Shown in pieces: positions 42,625 to 50,646 of a DNA stretch of 64,000 nucleotides (its first letter is position 1; each line of letters begins with the position of its first letter). The translations under genes and the position numbers were made by a program. The notes under the pieces are model-generated. The model was not told the origin of the DNA, ran no database searches, and saw only the letters and a program-made list of their open reading frames with translations. The stretch is taken from the NCBI RefSeq assembly GCF_036884255.1, contig NZ_CP145605.1:5951001-6015000 (forward strand), written 5' to 3'. The stretch is from Paenibacillus tundrae. GTDB taxonomy: Bacteria; Bacillota; Bacilli; Paenibacillales; Paenibacillaceae.

Positions 42625-42816
42625 TTACGAACATGAGACACGTTATTTGGCCGATTTTGCACCGATCCGGTATCTAACGAACTCAGTACACCTTATTGTG
42701 ATCATTTGGAGGAATCCGGACACTATATCAGGCTTTTTCGTGAAATAGGACTGCTGAGGTTCGTTACAACTCTAACATTGCTCAAATATAGGTTATAAGC
42801 TCACCTGAGTTCGTTA
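42625..42816. repeat. Dispersed repeat family C, copy 3
   Basis: Forward half-sites begin at 42625 (TTACGAACATGAGACACG) and 42675 (TAACGAACTCAGTACACC). Inverted half-sites end at 42766 and 42816 (GGTTCGTTA, AGTTCGTTA). Spacing is again 50 bp within each pair, total 192 bp. The rest of the 830-bp gap 42183-43012 holds the FNR promoter, a terminator and no gene I can support. Confidence 0.75.
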
Positions 42817-42914
42817 GAATTTTTGAGGTGACTTTGAAACGTATAGCACATCCTACATGCTATGGTTCGTCTATCTCCAGCTAAATAGAGAACATGCTAC
42901 TTCTCTCAGAACAA

Positions 42915-42943
42915 CCAAAAAAGCCAGCGATTGCTCGCCAGCC
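42915..42943 (-). terminator. Terminator after nox
   Basis: On the minus strand GGCTGGCGA-GCAA-TCGCTGGCT forms a stem with a few G-U pairs, followed by six U (complement of 42917-42922). Confidence 0.75.
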
Positions 42944-43012
42944 TTTTGGTTTGATTAGTTCCTTCGATTAGTTCCTGATTTACTTTTATGACATCCAGTA
43001 ATTCGAGCTTGC

Positions 43013-44374
43013 TTACACCAACGCTGGTGCTTTCACTTCAATTGGAGGTAGAGCTTGCAATCCAGCTGTGTTCAAGAAGTTCCACGGTTTGTTGTAATGT
43101 GGCTGGAAGAAGAAGTCGATGAACGCGAGCTCATCTACCGTCATGTTGTTTTGAATGCAGACCGAGATGGTATTGATCGATTGTGTCAGATCCACTTGGG
43201 ACATCACTTGTGCACCAACAATGCGGCGAGTTGCTTGTTCATAGACCACTTTGAGCAGCAGCTTCTCAGCTGTTGGCATGAACTCCGGACGGTAGCTATC
43301 CTCCAAGACGACAGCCTCAACCACCAGACCTTCATCTGCTGCAGATGTTTCGGTCATACCTGTACCTGCAATGTTTTGATCGTAAATTTTGATACCCGAC
43401 GTACCCTGTGTGCCCATATAAGGTGTTGTAGGACGAACCAAGTTACGCGCTACGAGTGTTCCCATCCGTACAGCATTGGTTGCCAGTGGGATGTAAGATG
43501 CTTTACCTGTTGGGTTGTAATGAATTGCACAGCTATCGCCTGCGGCGAAGACATCTTTCTGACTTGTTTGCATATATTTATCTACAATGATAGCGCCATT
43601 CGGCAGCATATCCACCTGACCTTTGAGCAGCTCCGTATTCGGGCGGAAGCCGATGCACAGGATAACGAGATCCGTTTCAAACTCACCTTTGGATGTAATA
43701 ACTTTGCTCACTTTGCCATTCTCACCGGTAAATTTCTGTACCGTCTGACCCAATGCCAGCTTAATACCGCGGCTAGTCAGCGTGTCTTCGATGGCATCTG
43801 TAAATTCAGGATCAAGGTATTTATTCAAAATACGATCTACGCTATCAATCAAGGTGACTTCCTTACCGTTCATTTGGAAAGCTTCCACCAATTCAATACC
43901 GATGTAACCTGCACCTACAACAGTGATACGTTTGGCGTCTTTGGCTTTTTCGATAATGGTATTGGAGTGGTTATAGTTTTTGCAGAGCAAGATGTTATCC
44001 ATCTCAATACCTTCCAGCTTCGGAATAACCGGCCATGACCCTGTAGTGACAATGAGCTTATCGAAAGTATCTTCGAATTCTTCCCCTGTTTGCAGGTTTT
44101 TAGCCTGAAGTTTGTGATTAGCCGTATCAACGGCTGTAACTTCATGCAGCATTTTGGTTACAACGCCCAGATCAGCGAGCTGGTTCGGGGACGAGTAGAA
44201 CAGTCCATCCGGATCTTTCACCACGCCACCAACATATAGCGCAATACCACAAGATAAGAAGGAGATGTTGTCATTGCGCTCGTACACGGTGATTGTTGCG
44301 TCTGGATACAATTTGGCGGTGTTAACAATAGCTGCGGTTCCTGCGTGTGTACATCCGATAACTGCGATTTTCAT
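43013..44374 (-). CDS. nox: NADH oxidase / CoA-disulfide reductase family flavoprotein
   Basis: A 453-aa FAD/NAD-binding enzyme. It has an N-terminal FAD motif (KIAVIGCTHAGTAA), the redox cysteine C42 in FLSCGI, an NAD-binding Rossmann motif (ITVVGAGYIGIELVEAF), a second FAD motif (DVFAAGDSCA) and a C-terminal dimerisation domain with AFIDFFFQPHYNKPWN. A single active cysteine fits water-forming NADH oxidases (Nox-2) that regenerate NAD+; a CoA-disulfide reductase role is the alternative. ATG follows AAGGAGGAAT. Three FNR/Rex-like palindromes lie upstream, pointing to control by oxygen or NADH/NAD+ ratio. Confidence 0.9.
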   Translation of the reverse strand: MKIAVIGCTHAGTAAIVNTAKLYPDATITVYERNDNISFLSCGIALYVGGVVKDPDGLFYSSPNQLADLGVVTKMLHEVTAVDTANHKLQAKNLQTGEEFEDTFDKLIVTTGSWPVIPKLEGIEMDNILLCKNYNHSNTIIEKAKDAKRITVVGAGYIGIELVEAFQMNGKEVTLIDSVDRILNKYLDPEFTDAIEDTLTSRGIKLALGQTVQKFTGENGKVSKVITSKGEFETDLVILCIGFRPNTELLKGQVDMLPNGAIIVDKYMQTSQKDVFAAGDSCAIHYNPTGKASYIPLATNAVRMGTLVARNLVRPTTPYMGTQGTSGIKIYDQNIAGTGMTETSAADEGLVVEAVVLEDSYRPEFMPTAEKLLLKVVYEQATRRIVGAQVMSQVDLTQSINTISVCIQNNMTVDELAFIDFFFQPHYNKPWNFLNTAGLQALPPIEVKAPALV

Positions 44375-44430
44375 TTAAAATTCCTCCTTGAGTGTATGAA
44401 AAATTATAGGATTTATAATGTTAATTTAAT

Positions 44431-44515
44431 TTGTGAAATATTTCACTACTTTGTCGATGCTGTTCATGTGATTTATTTCACTTTATACACTCATTATAAT
44501 GTGATCTTTTTCACA
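44431..44515 (-). promoter_or_regulatory. Three FNR/Rex-like palindromes upstream of nox
   Basis: TTGTGAAATATTTCACTA (44431-44448) is close to the Rex box TTGTGAAnnnnTTCACAA and also fits FNR. TGTGATTTATTTCACT is at 44467-44482. TGTGATCTTTTTCACA (44500-44515) fits TGTGA-N6-TCACA exactly. With the -10 TATAAT at 44408-44403 (minus), the first is centred near -43. Which factor binds cannot be told from sequence. Confidence 0.7.
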
Positions 44516-44780
44516 TTGCAATAGGTTTCTAAAAAAAATTGTCGAAATGCAGTTTAACTCGGCTGGCCTGCTATTGATATGATCCCTCGCCCTGGGTAAT
44601 GGCTATGCGTGTATTGCATGGGTTCACAACGTTATTTTCCCCTGAAAACAAGCCCTTTATGCTCCGATATGATGATCTGCATTGCTTCAAATGACAACAC
44701 AAAATGGGTTAGTTTTACCCCTGCTTTAACGTAAACCAAGAGTGGAAATCCATAATTTTCAATAATATAAGGTAAATGGG

Positions 44781-44810
44781 TTGATTTTCATAACAGTAAG
44801 CGCTTACAAT
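44781..44810 (+). promoter_or_regulatory. Pectate lyase promoter with cre-like operator
   Basis: TTGATT (44781-44786), 18 bases, TACAAT (44805-44810). The 12-bp palindrome GTAAGCGCTTAC (44796-44807) sits between and over the -10, resembling a CcpA cre site, so glucose repression is likely. Confidence 0.65.
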
Positions 44811-44876
44811 ATAGGCATATGATCCTTTATTTGGATTTTATATGCTGCAAATACCAAAATTACAGGAGGCGTTCAT

Positions 44877-46079
44877 TTGAAGAAACATTCAGTGCCTGCC
44901 ACACTCAAATTGGTTCCCGTCGCGCTTGCCGTTGCCATGATGACAGCTGGAGTCGCTGTACCTTACGGTGCTTCTGCTGCTTCCACTGTCCCTGCTGCTG
45001 CTGATTCTCCACCCATTACGATCAAAACCGAAGTTCTGTCCTCCAAAGTTTCAGCAGGTGTGGATGTCTCTTCTCTGCTTCAGAAGTTTAGGGATTTCAG
45101 TAATTTTGCCACTGGTGATCTAGTCAAGGACACAGCCTATGCACTCAATATCGTCTCATGGCAGATGCCGCATGGTGGATTCTACAAAGACATGGAAGAG
45201 CAATATGCAGCACCTTGGGATGGCTTGACAGCACGCTCTGGCTGGAAAGATCCAAATGGCACTGAACTCGGGACGTTTGACAATGATGCTACAACATCGG
45301 AGATCCGTTTCCTGGCTGATATGTATAGCAAAACAGGAAATCCCGTCTTTAAGGACAGCGTCCGCAAAGCCGTAGGCTTTATCCTGACCTCTCAATATCC
45401 ATCTGGAGGATGGCCGCAGGTATATCCTAAGCGGAGCAACTACTCTGACGCAGTGACTTATAATGACAATGCTATGGTACAAACGATGGTATTAATTGAC
45501 GACATCGTGGAGCGAAGACAAGGATTTGACAACGATATTCTAAGCAACAGTGACCGTAATAAACTAAAAACCGCTCTGAATAAGGGTATCGATTATACCC
45601 TTAAAGCACAGATTATCAATAACGGTCAGCCTACCGTTTGGGGTGCACAGCATGATCCTGTGACCTATGCTCCTGTAGCAGGCAGAGCGTATGAGTTAGC
45701 CTCCAAGTCGGGATCTGAATCAGTAGCCATAACGGCTTTTCTCATGTCTAGGCCTCAGACTCCGGAGATCGAGCGAGCAGCAAAGGCAGCTTTGCGCTGG
45801 TTTGATACGGTTCGAGAAAATGGAACCAAATATAATCGGCAAGGCCCTGTTTATTTTGAGCCGGATGCGGGGAGCGTGATCTGGTACCGCTTCTATAACG
45901 TAGATGAAGACGTGCCTTTCTATGCGGATCGGGATGGATTGAAATACATGAACATTCTGGACATCAGCGAAGAACGGCGACACGGGTATTCTTGGGCGGG
46001 AAGCTACGCACGTAATTTGTTAAAGCTTGCTTCGGATGCCGGGTACTATCCTCTGAGCACACCTCTGCCTGGATCATAG
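44877..46079 (+). CDS. Secreted pectate lyase, polysaccharide lyase family 10
   Basis: A 400-aa secreted enzyme. The signal peptide spans ~1-36 (KLVPVALAVAMMTAG core, cut near ASA). The mature part is a PL10 (alpha/alpha) barrel: NIVSWQMPHGGFYKDM, DNDATTSEIRFLADMY, QYPSGGWPQVYP, VTYNDNAMV, and late RFYNVDEDVPFYADRDG. It cleaves polygalacturonate by beta-elimination. TTG start at 44877 with AGGAGG upstream. Monocistronic; no other pectin gene is adjacent, though the window has several sugar-binding proteins and transporters. Confidence 0.92.
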   Translation: MKKHSVPATLKLVPVALAVAMMTAGVAVPYGASAASTVPAAADSPPITIKTEVLSSKVSAGVDVSSLLQKFRDFSNFATGDLVKDTAYALNIVSWQMPHGGFYKDMEEQYAAPWDGLTARSGWKDPNGTELGTFDNDATTSEIRFLADMYSKTGNPVFKDSVRKAVGFILTSQYPSGGWPQVYPKRSNYSDAVTYNDNAMVQTMVLIDDIVERRQGFDNDILSNSDRNKLKTALNKGIDYTLKAQIINNGQPTVWGAQHDPVTYAPVAGRAYELASKSGSESVAITAFLMSRPQTPEIERAAKAALRWFDTVRENGTKYNRQGPVYFEPDAGSVIWYRFYNVDEDVPFYADRDGLKYMNILDISEERRHGYSWAGSYARNLLKLASDAGYYPLSTPLPGS

Positions 46080-46092
46080 AGCTTATTCCGCC

Positions 46093-46127
46093 AGGCATCT
46101 TGCGTAATCAAAAGCGGACTTTGTGAA
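46093..46127 (+). repeat. Family B element, right-end relic
   Basis: GCGTAATCAAAAGCGGACTT followed by TGTGAAC matches the right end of the element at 14121-14324 (14286-14324). AACCTCTA follows both. Only this end is present, just after the pectate lyase stop. Confidence 0.6.
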
Positions 46128-46148
46128 CAACCTCTATAAAATAATAAA

Positions 46149-46180
46149 GGAGCCTGGTCTCTTAATCGAGACCAAGCTCC
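46149..46180 (-). terminator. Terminator after the glutathione peroxidase gene
   Basis: GGAGC-GGTCTC pairs with GAGACC-GCTCC over 46149-46180. TTTATTATTTT follows on the minus strand. Confidence 0.8.
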
Positions 46181-46193
46181 CCACATCATGTAT

Positions 46194-46673
46194 TTAACCG
46201 AGCAGCTTCTCGATCTCTGCTGTCATAGCTTCTGGAGATTCTTTAGGCTCGTAACGGCCTACAACCTCGCCCTCACGATTAACCAGGAACTTCGTGAAAT
46301 TCCACTGAATCGTGTTATCTTCACCTTCACCTGGTTGCTGTTCACGAAGGTACTGGAACAATGGATGAGCATCTTCGCCATTAACATCGACTTTGGCAAA
46401 CACAGGGAAGTTAACTCCATAGTTTACTTGGCAGAACGACTCAGCTTCCTCACTCGTGCCTGGCTCTTGTCCACCGAACTGATTACAAGGGAAGCCCAAT
46501 ACAACCAGACCCTGATCGCGATAACGATCATATAACTTCTGTAATTCGCCGTATTGTGGAGTCAGTCCACATTTGCTGGCTGTGTTGGCAATCACCAATA
46601 CTTTACCTTGATACAGATCCAGAGGTGCTTCCTGATTAGCGGTAGTTAACGCTTTATACGAATATACGGACAT
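46194..46673 (-). CDS. Glutathione peroxidase family (thiol peroxidase)
   Basis: A ~159-aa thioredoxin-fold peroxidase. The catalytic cysteine is C35 in TASKCGLTPQYGELQ (Cys, not selenocysteine). The active-site Gln is Q69 in PCNQFGGQEPG and the Trp is in IQWNFTKF. It reduces hydroperoxides, in bacteria usually with thioredoxin or bacillithiol rather than glutathione. ATG 46673 is chosen since GGGAGGAAT lies just upstream; the frame extends to 46718. A single-gene unit with its own terminator. Confidence 0.92.
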   Translation of the reverse strand: MSVYSYKALTTANQEAPLDLYQGKVLVIANTASKCGLTPQYGELQKLYDRYRDQGLVVLGFPCNQFGGQEPGTSEEAESFCQVNYGVNFPVFAKVDVNGEDAHPLFQYLREQQPGEGEDNTIQWNFTKFLVNREGEVVGRYEPKESPEAMTAEIEKLLG

Positions 46674-46905
46674 GACTGATTCCTCCCATGATTGATATTG
46701 TTTTGGTTCTAAGCCCAAGCTAACTTAACCAGAACGACGATGCGCTCTTGAGTAGCCTGTCTTACTATTATAAGCATGAACCGTTTAATTACCAAATATC
46801 CTCAACGCCTACCTATCTGTAACCACTCGCCTTTCATTAGACTCTCCACCGTGTACACCGTCCTACATAAAAGTTTAGTAACAACCTCTTACAACCGTCT
46901 CTATA

Positions 46906-46942
46906 CCAAAAAATAAGCCACGTGCAATACTGCACATGGCTT
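46906..46942 (-). terminator. Terminator after the siderophore ATPase gene
   Basis: AAGCCACGTGCA (46915-46926) pairs with TGCACATGGCTT (46931-46942) around a four-base loop. ATTTTTTGG follows on the minus strand. The rest of 46674-46995 shows nothing else. Confidence 0.85.
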
Positions 46943-46995
46943 CATTCTGTAATGTATGACCTTCTATGAACGGTCTTCAATGATTAATTTCCGGT

Positions 46996-47886
46996 TTAAC
47001 TTCCCGTTGCCTGATGAACACGTTGTTCTGTACGTTCTCCAGCATGAACCATCGCACTGTTGATCACCCGTGGATCTGGTGTCGTAGATTGTTGTTGACG
47101 CTCCCCTGCAAGAGCATAAGGCAAGCAGAGAGGTACACCAGAACGTGGATCAATAACGATATCCGCTTCAATGTTGAATACTTCACGGAGTACATCGGAG
47201 TTCATAACCTCTACAGGAGAGCCTGTAGCGATTGCTTTACCCTTCTTGATTCCGATCATATGATGTGCATAACGAGAAGCATGGTTCAAGTCATGGACAA
47301 CCATAACAATGGTGCGGTTAGCTGTCGCATTAAGCTGTTCCAGCAACTGTAACACCTCAAGCTGGTGAGCCATATCGAGGAACGTTGTCGGCTCGTCCAA
47401 GAAGAGAATATCTGTTTCTTGCGCAAGCGCCATAGCGATCCAAGCACGTTGACGCTGTCCACCAGACAGTTGATCAATTGGACGGTCATGGAACTCCGTC
47501 ATGCCTGTCACACTAATCGCCCATTCAATCATGCGCTTATCTTCAGCACGCATTGAACCAAAACCTTTTTGATAAGGGAATCGTCCATAAGACACCAGTT
47601 CCGTTACTGTGAGTCCCTCGGGAGCTGTAGGATTCTGTGGCAAGATCGCGAGTTGCTTCGCTACTTCACGCGTGGATTGCTTATGAATGGACTTTCCGTC
47701 GAGCAGAACGTTACCAGCCTTAGGATTCATGATCCGAGCCATCGTTTTCAGGATCGTAGACTTTCCTGAGCCGTTGGCTCCAACAAGTGCTGTTATTTTC
47801 CCTTGGGGAATCTGGATATTCAGATCCTCAACAATTAGTCTTTCCTCATAAGCGATATCCAGCTTAGACGTCTCCAGACGAAACAT
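46996..47886 (-). CDS. Siderophore ABC transporter ATPase (FecE/FhuC type, YusV-like)
   Basis: A 296-aa ABC ATPase: Walker A GANGSGKST, Q-loop LAILPQNP, signature LSGGQRQRAW, Walker B DILFLDEPT, and H-loop VVHDLNHASRYAHH. The FecCD-partner type is indicated by sequence style and the C-terminal FNIEADIVIDPRSGVP. It has a poorly conserved Gln/Thr-rich tail. It is an orphan: no permease or binding protein is adjacent. B. subtilis YusV is a comparable orphan ATPase serving several siderophore uptake systems, and the binding protein at 24231 is a possible client. A near-perfect Fur box overlaps its promoter. Confidence 0.9.
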   Translation of the reverse strand: MFRLETSKLDIAYEERLIVEDLNIQIPQGKITALVGANGSGKSTILKTMARIMNPKAGNVLLDGKSIHKQSTREVAKQLAILPQNPTAPEGLTVTELVSYGRFPYQKGFGSMRAEDKRMIEWAISVTGMTEFHDRPIDQLSGGQRQRAWIAMALAQETDILFLDEPTTFLDMAHQLEVLQLLEQLNATANRTIVMVVHDLNHASRYAHHMIGIKKGKAIATGSPVEVMNSDVLREVFNIEADIVIDPRSGVPLCLPYALAGERQQQSTTPDPRVINSAMVHAGERTEQRVHQATGS

Positions 47887-47989
47887 TCGATCATCCCTCT
47901 CTCATTTATCCCGGTGATACCCCGGCTATCGACAACGAAAACGAAATTGTAATTCTGATTATTTCCGGCGCAAAATATCTTCTATACTA

Positions 47990-48019
47990 AAGATACTGAT
48001 AATCATTATCATTTGTCAA
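47990..48019 (-). promoter_or_regulatory. Fur-controlled promoter of the siderophore ATPase
   Basis: On the minus strand TTGACA (48019-48014), 18 bases, TATCTT (47995-47990). The spacer is filled by GATACTGATAATCATTATC (47992-48010), 18 of 19 matches to the Fur consensus. The remaining gap 48020-48299 shows nothing I recognise. Confidence 0.85.
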
Positions 48020-48299
48020 CAGGTAATCGAAATTTAATCTATTTTTTCTAAGCTGGATCGACACATTTTAGCTACTAACTTCAGTTATTGCCCCCATAAA
48101 TACCTGTGTGAATGTGAGAGCTTTTCTCAGCACAAGCGTAACCTAACACGTCCATTCCCCCAAAAAACCATCCTATCATCAATATGCTCTTTCGATCCAT
48201 TTATGCAGAAACTCAAAGGCCAATAGCTCATCACATCCACATTCACATCCCTACTACAGTATTCATCCTGTCCTCTTGCACGCACCATACCAAGTCGCT

Positions 48300-49001
48300 C
48301 TATCCCAACGCTGTTAACAACACAGCAATCGTATTAAACACACCATGAACGATCATGCCAGGCACAACCGATCCTGTGCGTTCATAGGTCCATGCAAGCA
48401 CAACTCCACTAATAAAATTCACAGGCATGGCGTTCATCGTAGGATAGTGTGCAACAGTAAAAATCAGCGAACTAATCACAATGGCCCAGCTCATATTCAC
48501 ACGAGTGCGTAGCCAGCGATATATAAATCCACGGTAAAATATCTCCTCATAAACGGGTGACACAATCCCTGCCGACACTACACCAATGAGAATTGTAAAC
48601 ACTGTAACACTTTGCTTCAAACTCTCTGTTTTGCTGTTGTCCACCGTATTTCCAAACAAACTGGTGAGATACACAGCTCCCACGCTGAGGACGATGAGCA
48701 TGAGTGTCCATAGCGTAATCCTCCACCAATCCTTTGCAGGGAATCCCTTTAGACCTACCTCTGTCCAGGACAGTTTCTGTGGTCGTAACGCGACCAAATA
48801 GATCCCTAACAAAAGAACAATCGCAATCGTTAGTCCTGTAAGAGTTCCCGAGTACAGCGTATTGCCCAACCATTGCTCATACAGGGACTGTACTGCAAAC
48901 TTAATAACCAATATGACAAATACAAATTCAAGCGCAAGCAAGGCGGCAAACTCACGCCATGTCCACTGATCCATCTTCTTCCACACGTCTATGCTAGTCA
49001 T
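48300..49001 (-). CDS. CPBP family intramembrane glutamic endopeptidase
   Basis: A 233-aa membrane protein with about six to seven helices and the CPBP (CAAX protease and bacteriocin-processing) motifs: VYEEIFYRGFIYRWL (EExxxR, motif 1), FTVAHYP (motif 2), and HGVFNT (motif 4). Bacterial members often confer self-immunity to bacteriocins or process peptides; substrate unknown. It is divergent from a MerR regulator whose palindromic operator lies in the shared 92-bp gap, so that regulator may control it. Confidence 0.88.
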   Translation of the reverse strand: MTSIDVWKKMDQWTWREFAALLALEFVFVILVIKFAVQSLYEQWLGNTLYSGTLTGLTIAIVLLLGIYLVALRPQKLSWTEVGLKGFPAKDWWRITLWTLMLIVLSVGAVYLTSLFGNTVDNSKTESLKQSVTVFTILIGVVSAGIVSPVYEEIFYRGFIYRWLRTRVNMSWAIVISSLIFTVAHYPTMNAMPVNFISGVVLAWTYERTGSVVPGMIVHGVFNTIAVLLTALG

Positions 49002-49043
49002 CCTTAACCCCTCAATCCTCTGTGATATACTTGAATGATATGT

Positions 49044-49060
49044 GGTGACGTTACGTCACC
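49044..49060. promoter_or_regulatory. MerR-type operator (perfect palindrome)
   Basis: GGTGACGTTACGTCACC is a perfect palindrome around a central T. On the + strand GTGACG (49045-49050), 19 bases, TATTTT (49070-49075) gives a MerR-style long-spacer promoter for the gene at 49094. Confidence 0.65.
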
Positions 49061-49093
49061 TGCAAGTCATATTTTCGGGAGGAGAGCAGAACC

Positions 49094-49837
49094 TTGAATC
49101 GATGGACAACAGGACAAGTATCCAAACAGCGGAATATTTCGGTTAGAACACTGCGGTATTATGATCAGATCGGTCTGCTTAAACCGAGTTATAAGGAAGA
49201 TAACGGCCGCCGTTATTATTCAGAGGAAGATTTATTCACTCTCGAAAAGATAACCTTGCTTAAGTCATTATCATTACCGCTCGATGACATTCGAAATGTA
49301 ATGGACAGGCTGTCCTTTCGCCATATTTTGATCGCACACCATAATCATCTTCAGGAGCAGCTCACTTCGCTTCAGAGCAGTATTGCCAATACGACATCCT
49401 TGATTAACATGGTTGACCTAGAAGGTGAACTCTCTTGGGAACGCGTCTCTCATCTGGTTCATAACGTACAGCCTACTGCCAAACAGTGGATCGAATATTT
49501 CACCGATGACGAAAGTGCATTTCTACAGAATGCCCTACCCAAGCTAAGTAGCGGTGACCAGGCAACTCAACAATATGTCTCTTTGCTACGACGGATTGAG
49601 TGGTGCATACAGGAAGCTATTCCACCACAATCCGATGAAGGTTACCATATTGCCTTTGAGTTAATGAAGCTATCACAAGAAACCTTCAACGGAGATGAGG
49701 AATTGATGGAGAAGTTCTGGGAAGTGAGGAAGCGCCCTACTGAAGAGTCAGGACTATACCCCGTATCTGAGGACGTGCTGAATTTTGTGGAGATGAGCAT
49801 TGCTTATGTCCTTGAAAAAGAGAAAACACAGCAATAG
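49094..49837 (+). CDS. MerR-family transcriptional regulator
   Basis: A 247-aa regulator. Residues 3-72 form the MerR winged helix (TTGQVSKQRNISVRTLRYYDQ, then GRRYYSEEDLFTLEKI), followed by a coiled coil (~80-110) and a C-terminal ~130-residue domain reminiscent of the TipAS drug-binding type (FLQNALPKLSSGD; SEDVLNFVEMSI). Such proteins often sense hydrophobic compounds or peptides. TTG start nine bases after AGGAG. Divergent from the CPBP protease, a plausible target. Confidence 0.88.
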   Translation: MNRWTTGQVSKQRNISVRTLRYYDQIGLLKPSYKEDNGRRYYSEEDLFTLEKITLLKSLSLPLDDIRNVMDRLSFRHILIAHHNHLQEQLTSLQSSIANTTSLINMVDLEGELSWERVSHLVHNVQPTAKQWIEYFTDDESAFLQNALPKLSSGDQATQQYVSLLRRIEWCIQEAIPPQSDEGYHIAFELMKLSQETFNGDEELMEKFWEVRKRPTEESGLYPVSEDVLNFVEMSIAYVLEKEKTQQ

Positions 49838-49903
49838 TTCAAAAGGATTGATTAAACGTAGCCTGCCTATCGTTCAACTTTCTACTATATTCTCACCCTT
49901 TCT

Positions 49904-50416
49904 TCAATCCGATTGTATCTCGTGGAGATATAAGATCATTCTTGTCTTATCATCAAATCCAGTTTCCTCTGACTCGAAGTCCGCTTCTACTACCACCTGA
50001 ATCTCATCCATCGGGATATCTCGAAGCTGTTCCTCAGTTAGCTCGATCTCACGTTCTTTCGTATACCACTCGTTAGCCTTTAGGATGGTTGTAACTCCGA
50101 GGTCTATAGAGCTTCTTGGCGGAAGAATGGATTCCCCATCATGATGTAGGTCAATATCGAACAGTCCAACGCCATGAAAAATTTCATGCTCGGTCTGCTC
50201 TCCAACATACTTGATGCTGGGACGAAAATGGATAAGTTGCTCCCCTTCAGGAGTCGCCACGAGCTGCAGGACATAATTCCCCACCTGTCTTGTTGCTGTA
50301 AGTGATCCATCTTGCTTCTCTATCTGATCCGGTGGATCTGAGATCGGATCACCTGCATTAGAACATCCCACTACGACACAACACATCAGTATGATGGCAA
50401 GCCAAACTTTCATCAT
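49904..50416 (-). CDS. Putative lipoprotein of unknown function
   Basis: A 170-aa protein with a short signal peptide ending in lipobox VVGC (Cys ~18), then a mature ~150-residue, probably beta-rich domain (YVLQLVATPEGEQLIHFRPS; DEIQVVVEADFES). No family recognised. It converges with the MerR gene and lies upstream of nothing on its own strand until the next transcript ends at 50647, so it is probably monocistronic. Its ATG has GGGGGC upstream as a weak ribosome site. Confidence 0.7.
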   Translation of the reverse strand: MMKVWLAIILMCCVVVGCSNAGDPISDPPDQIEKQDGSLTATRQVGNYVLQLVATPEGEQLIHFRPSIKYVGEQTEHEIFHGVGLFDIDLHHDGESILPPRSSIDLGVTTILKANEWYTKEREIELTEEQLRDIPMDEIQVVVEADFESEETGFDDKTRMILYLHEIQSD

Positions 50417-50511
50417 ATGCCCCCTATGTCATCTAACTTTATTCTATAAACCTCTACATTCTAGACAGTAAAACCCATCCAAATGTTACATAAAAATAGA
50501 TTCCTGTTCAC

Positions 50512-50549
50512 AAAAAAAAATGACCCCGGTAAACCATTACCGAGGTCAT
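50512..50549 (-). terminator. Terminator of the tubulin/GTPase operon
   Basis: On the minus strand ATGACCTCGGTAA pairs with TTACCGGGGTCAT (complement of 50520-50549, one mismatch), followed by eight or nine U. It is the only strong terminator found from 64000 down to here, so genes 50647-64000 likely share one transcript end. Confidence 0.9.
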
Positions 50550-50646
50550 CTACATGAATGAATTGCATAACATGAGTTCTTGAATGTATTGTGTTCAGAC
50601 ATGAGTTCATAACATTCAATACGTGAAACGGACAGAAGGCTGTCTT

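Noticed and set aside
43055-44038. 327-codon ORF antisense to nox
   Set aside because: It lies wholly opposite a strongly supported flavoprotein gene, has no family pattern or convincing ribosome site, and is a codon-bias shadow.
46861-46895. Additional family B relic at ACAACCTCTTACAACC
   Set aside because: Only a short AACCTCT word is shared with the element flanks; this can occur by chance.
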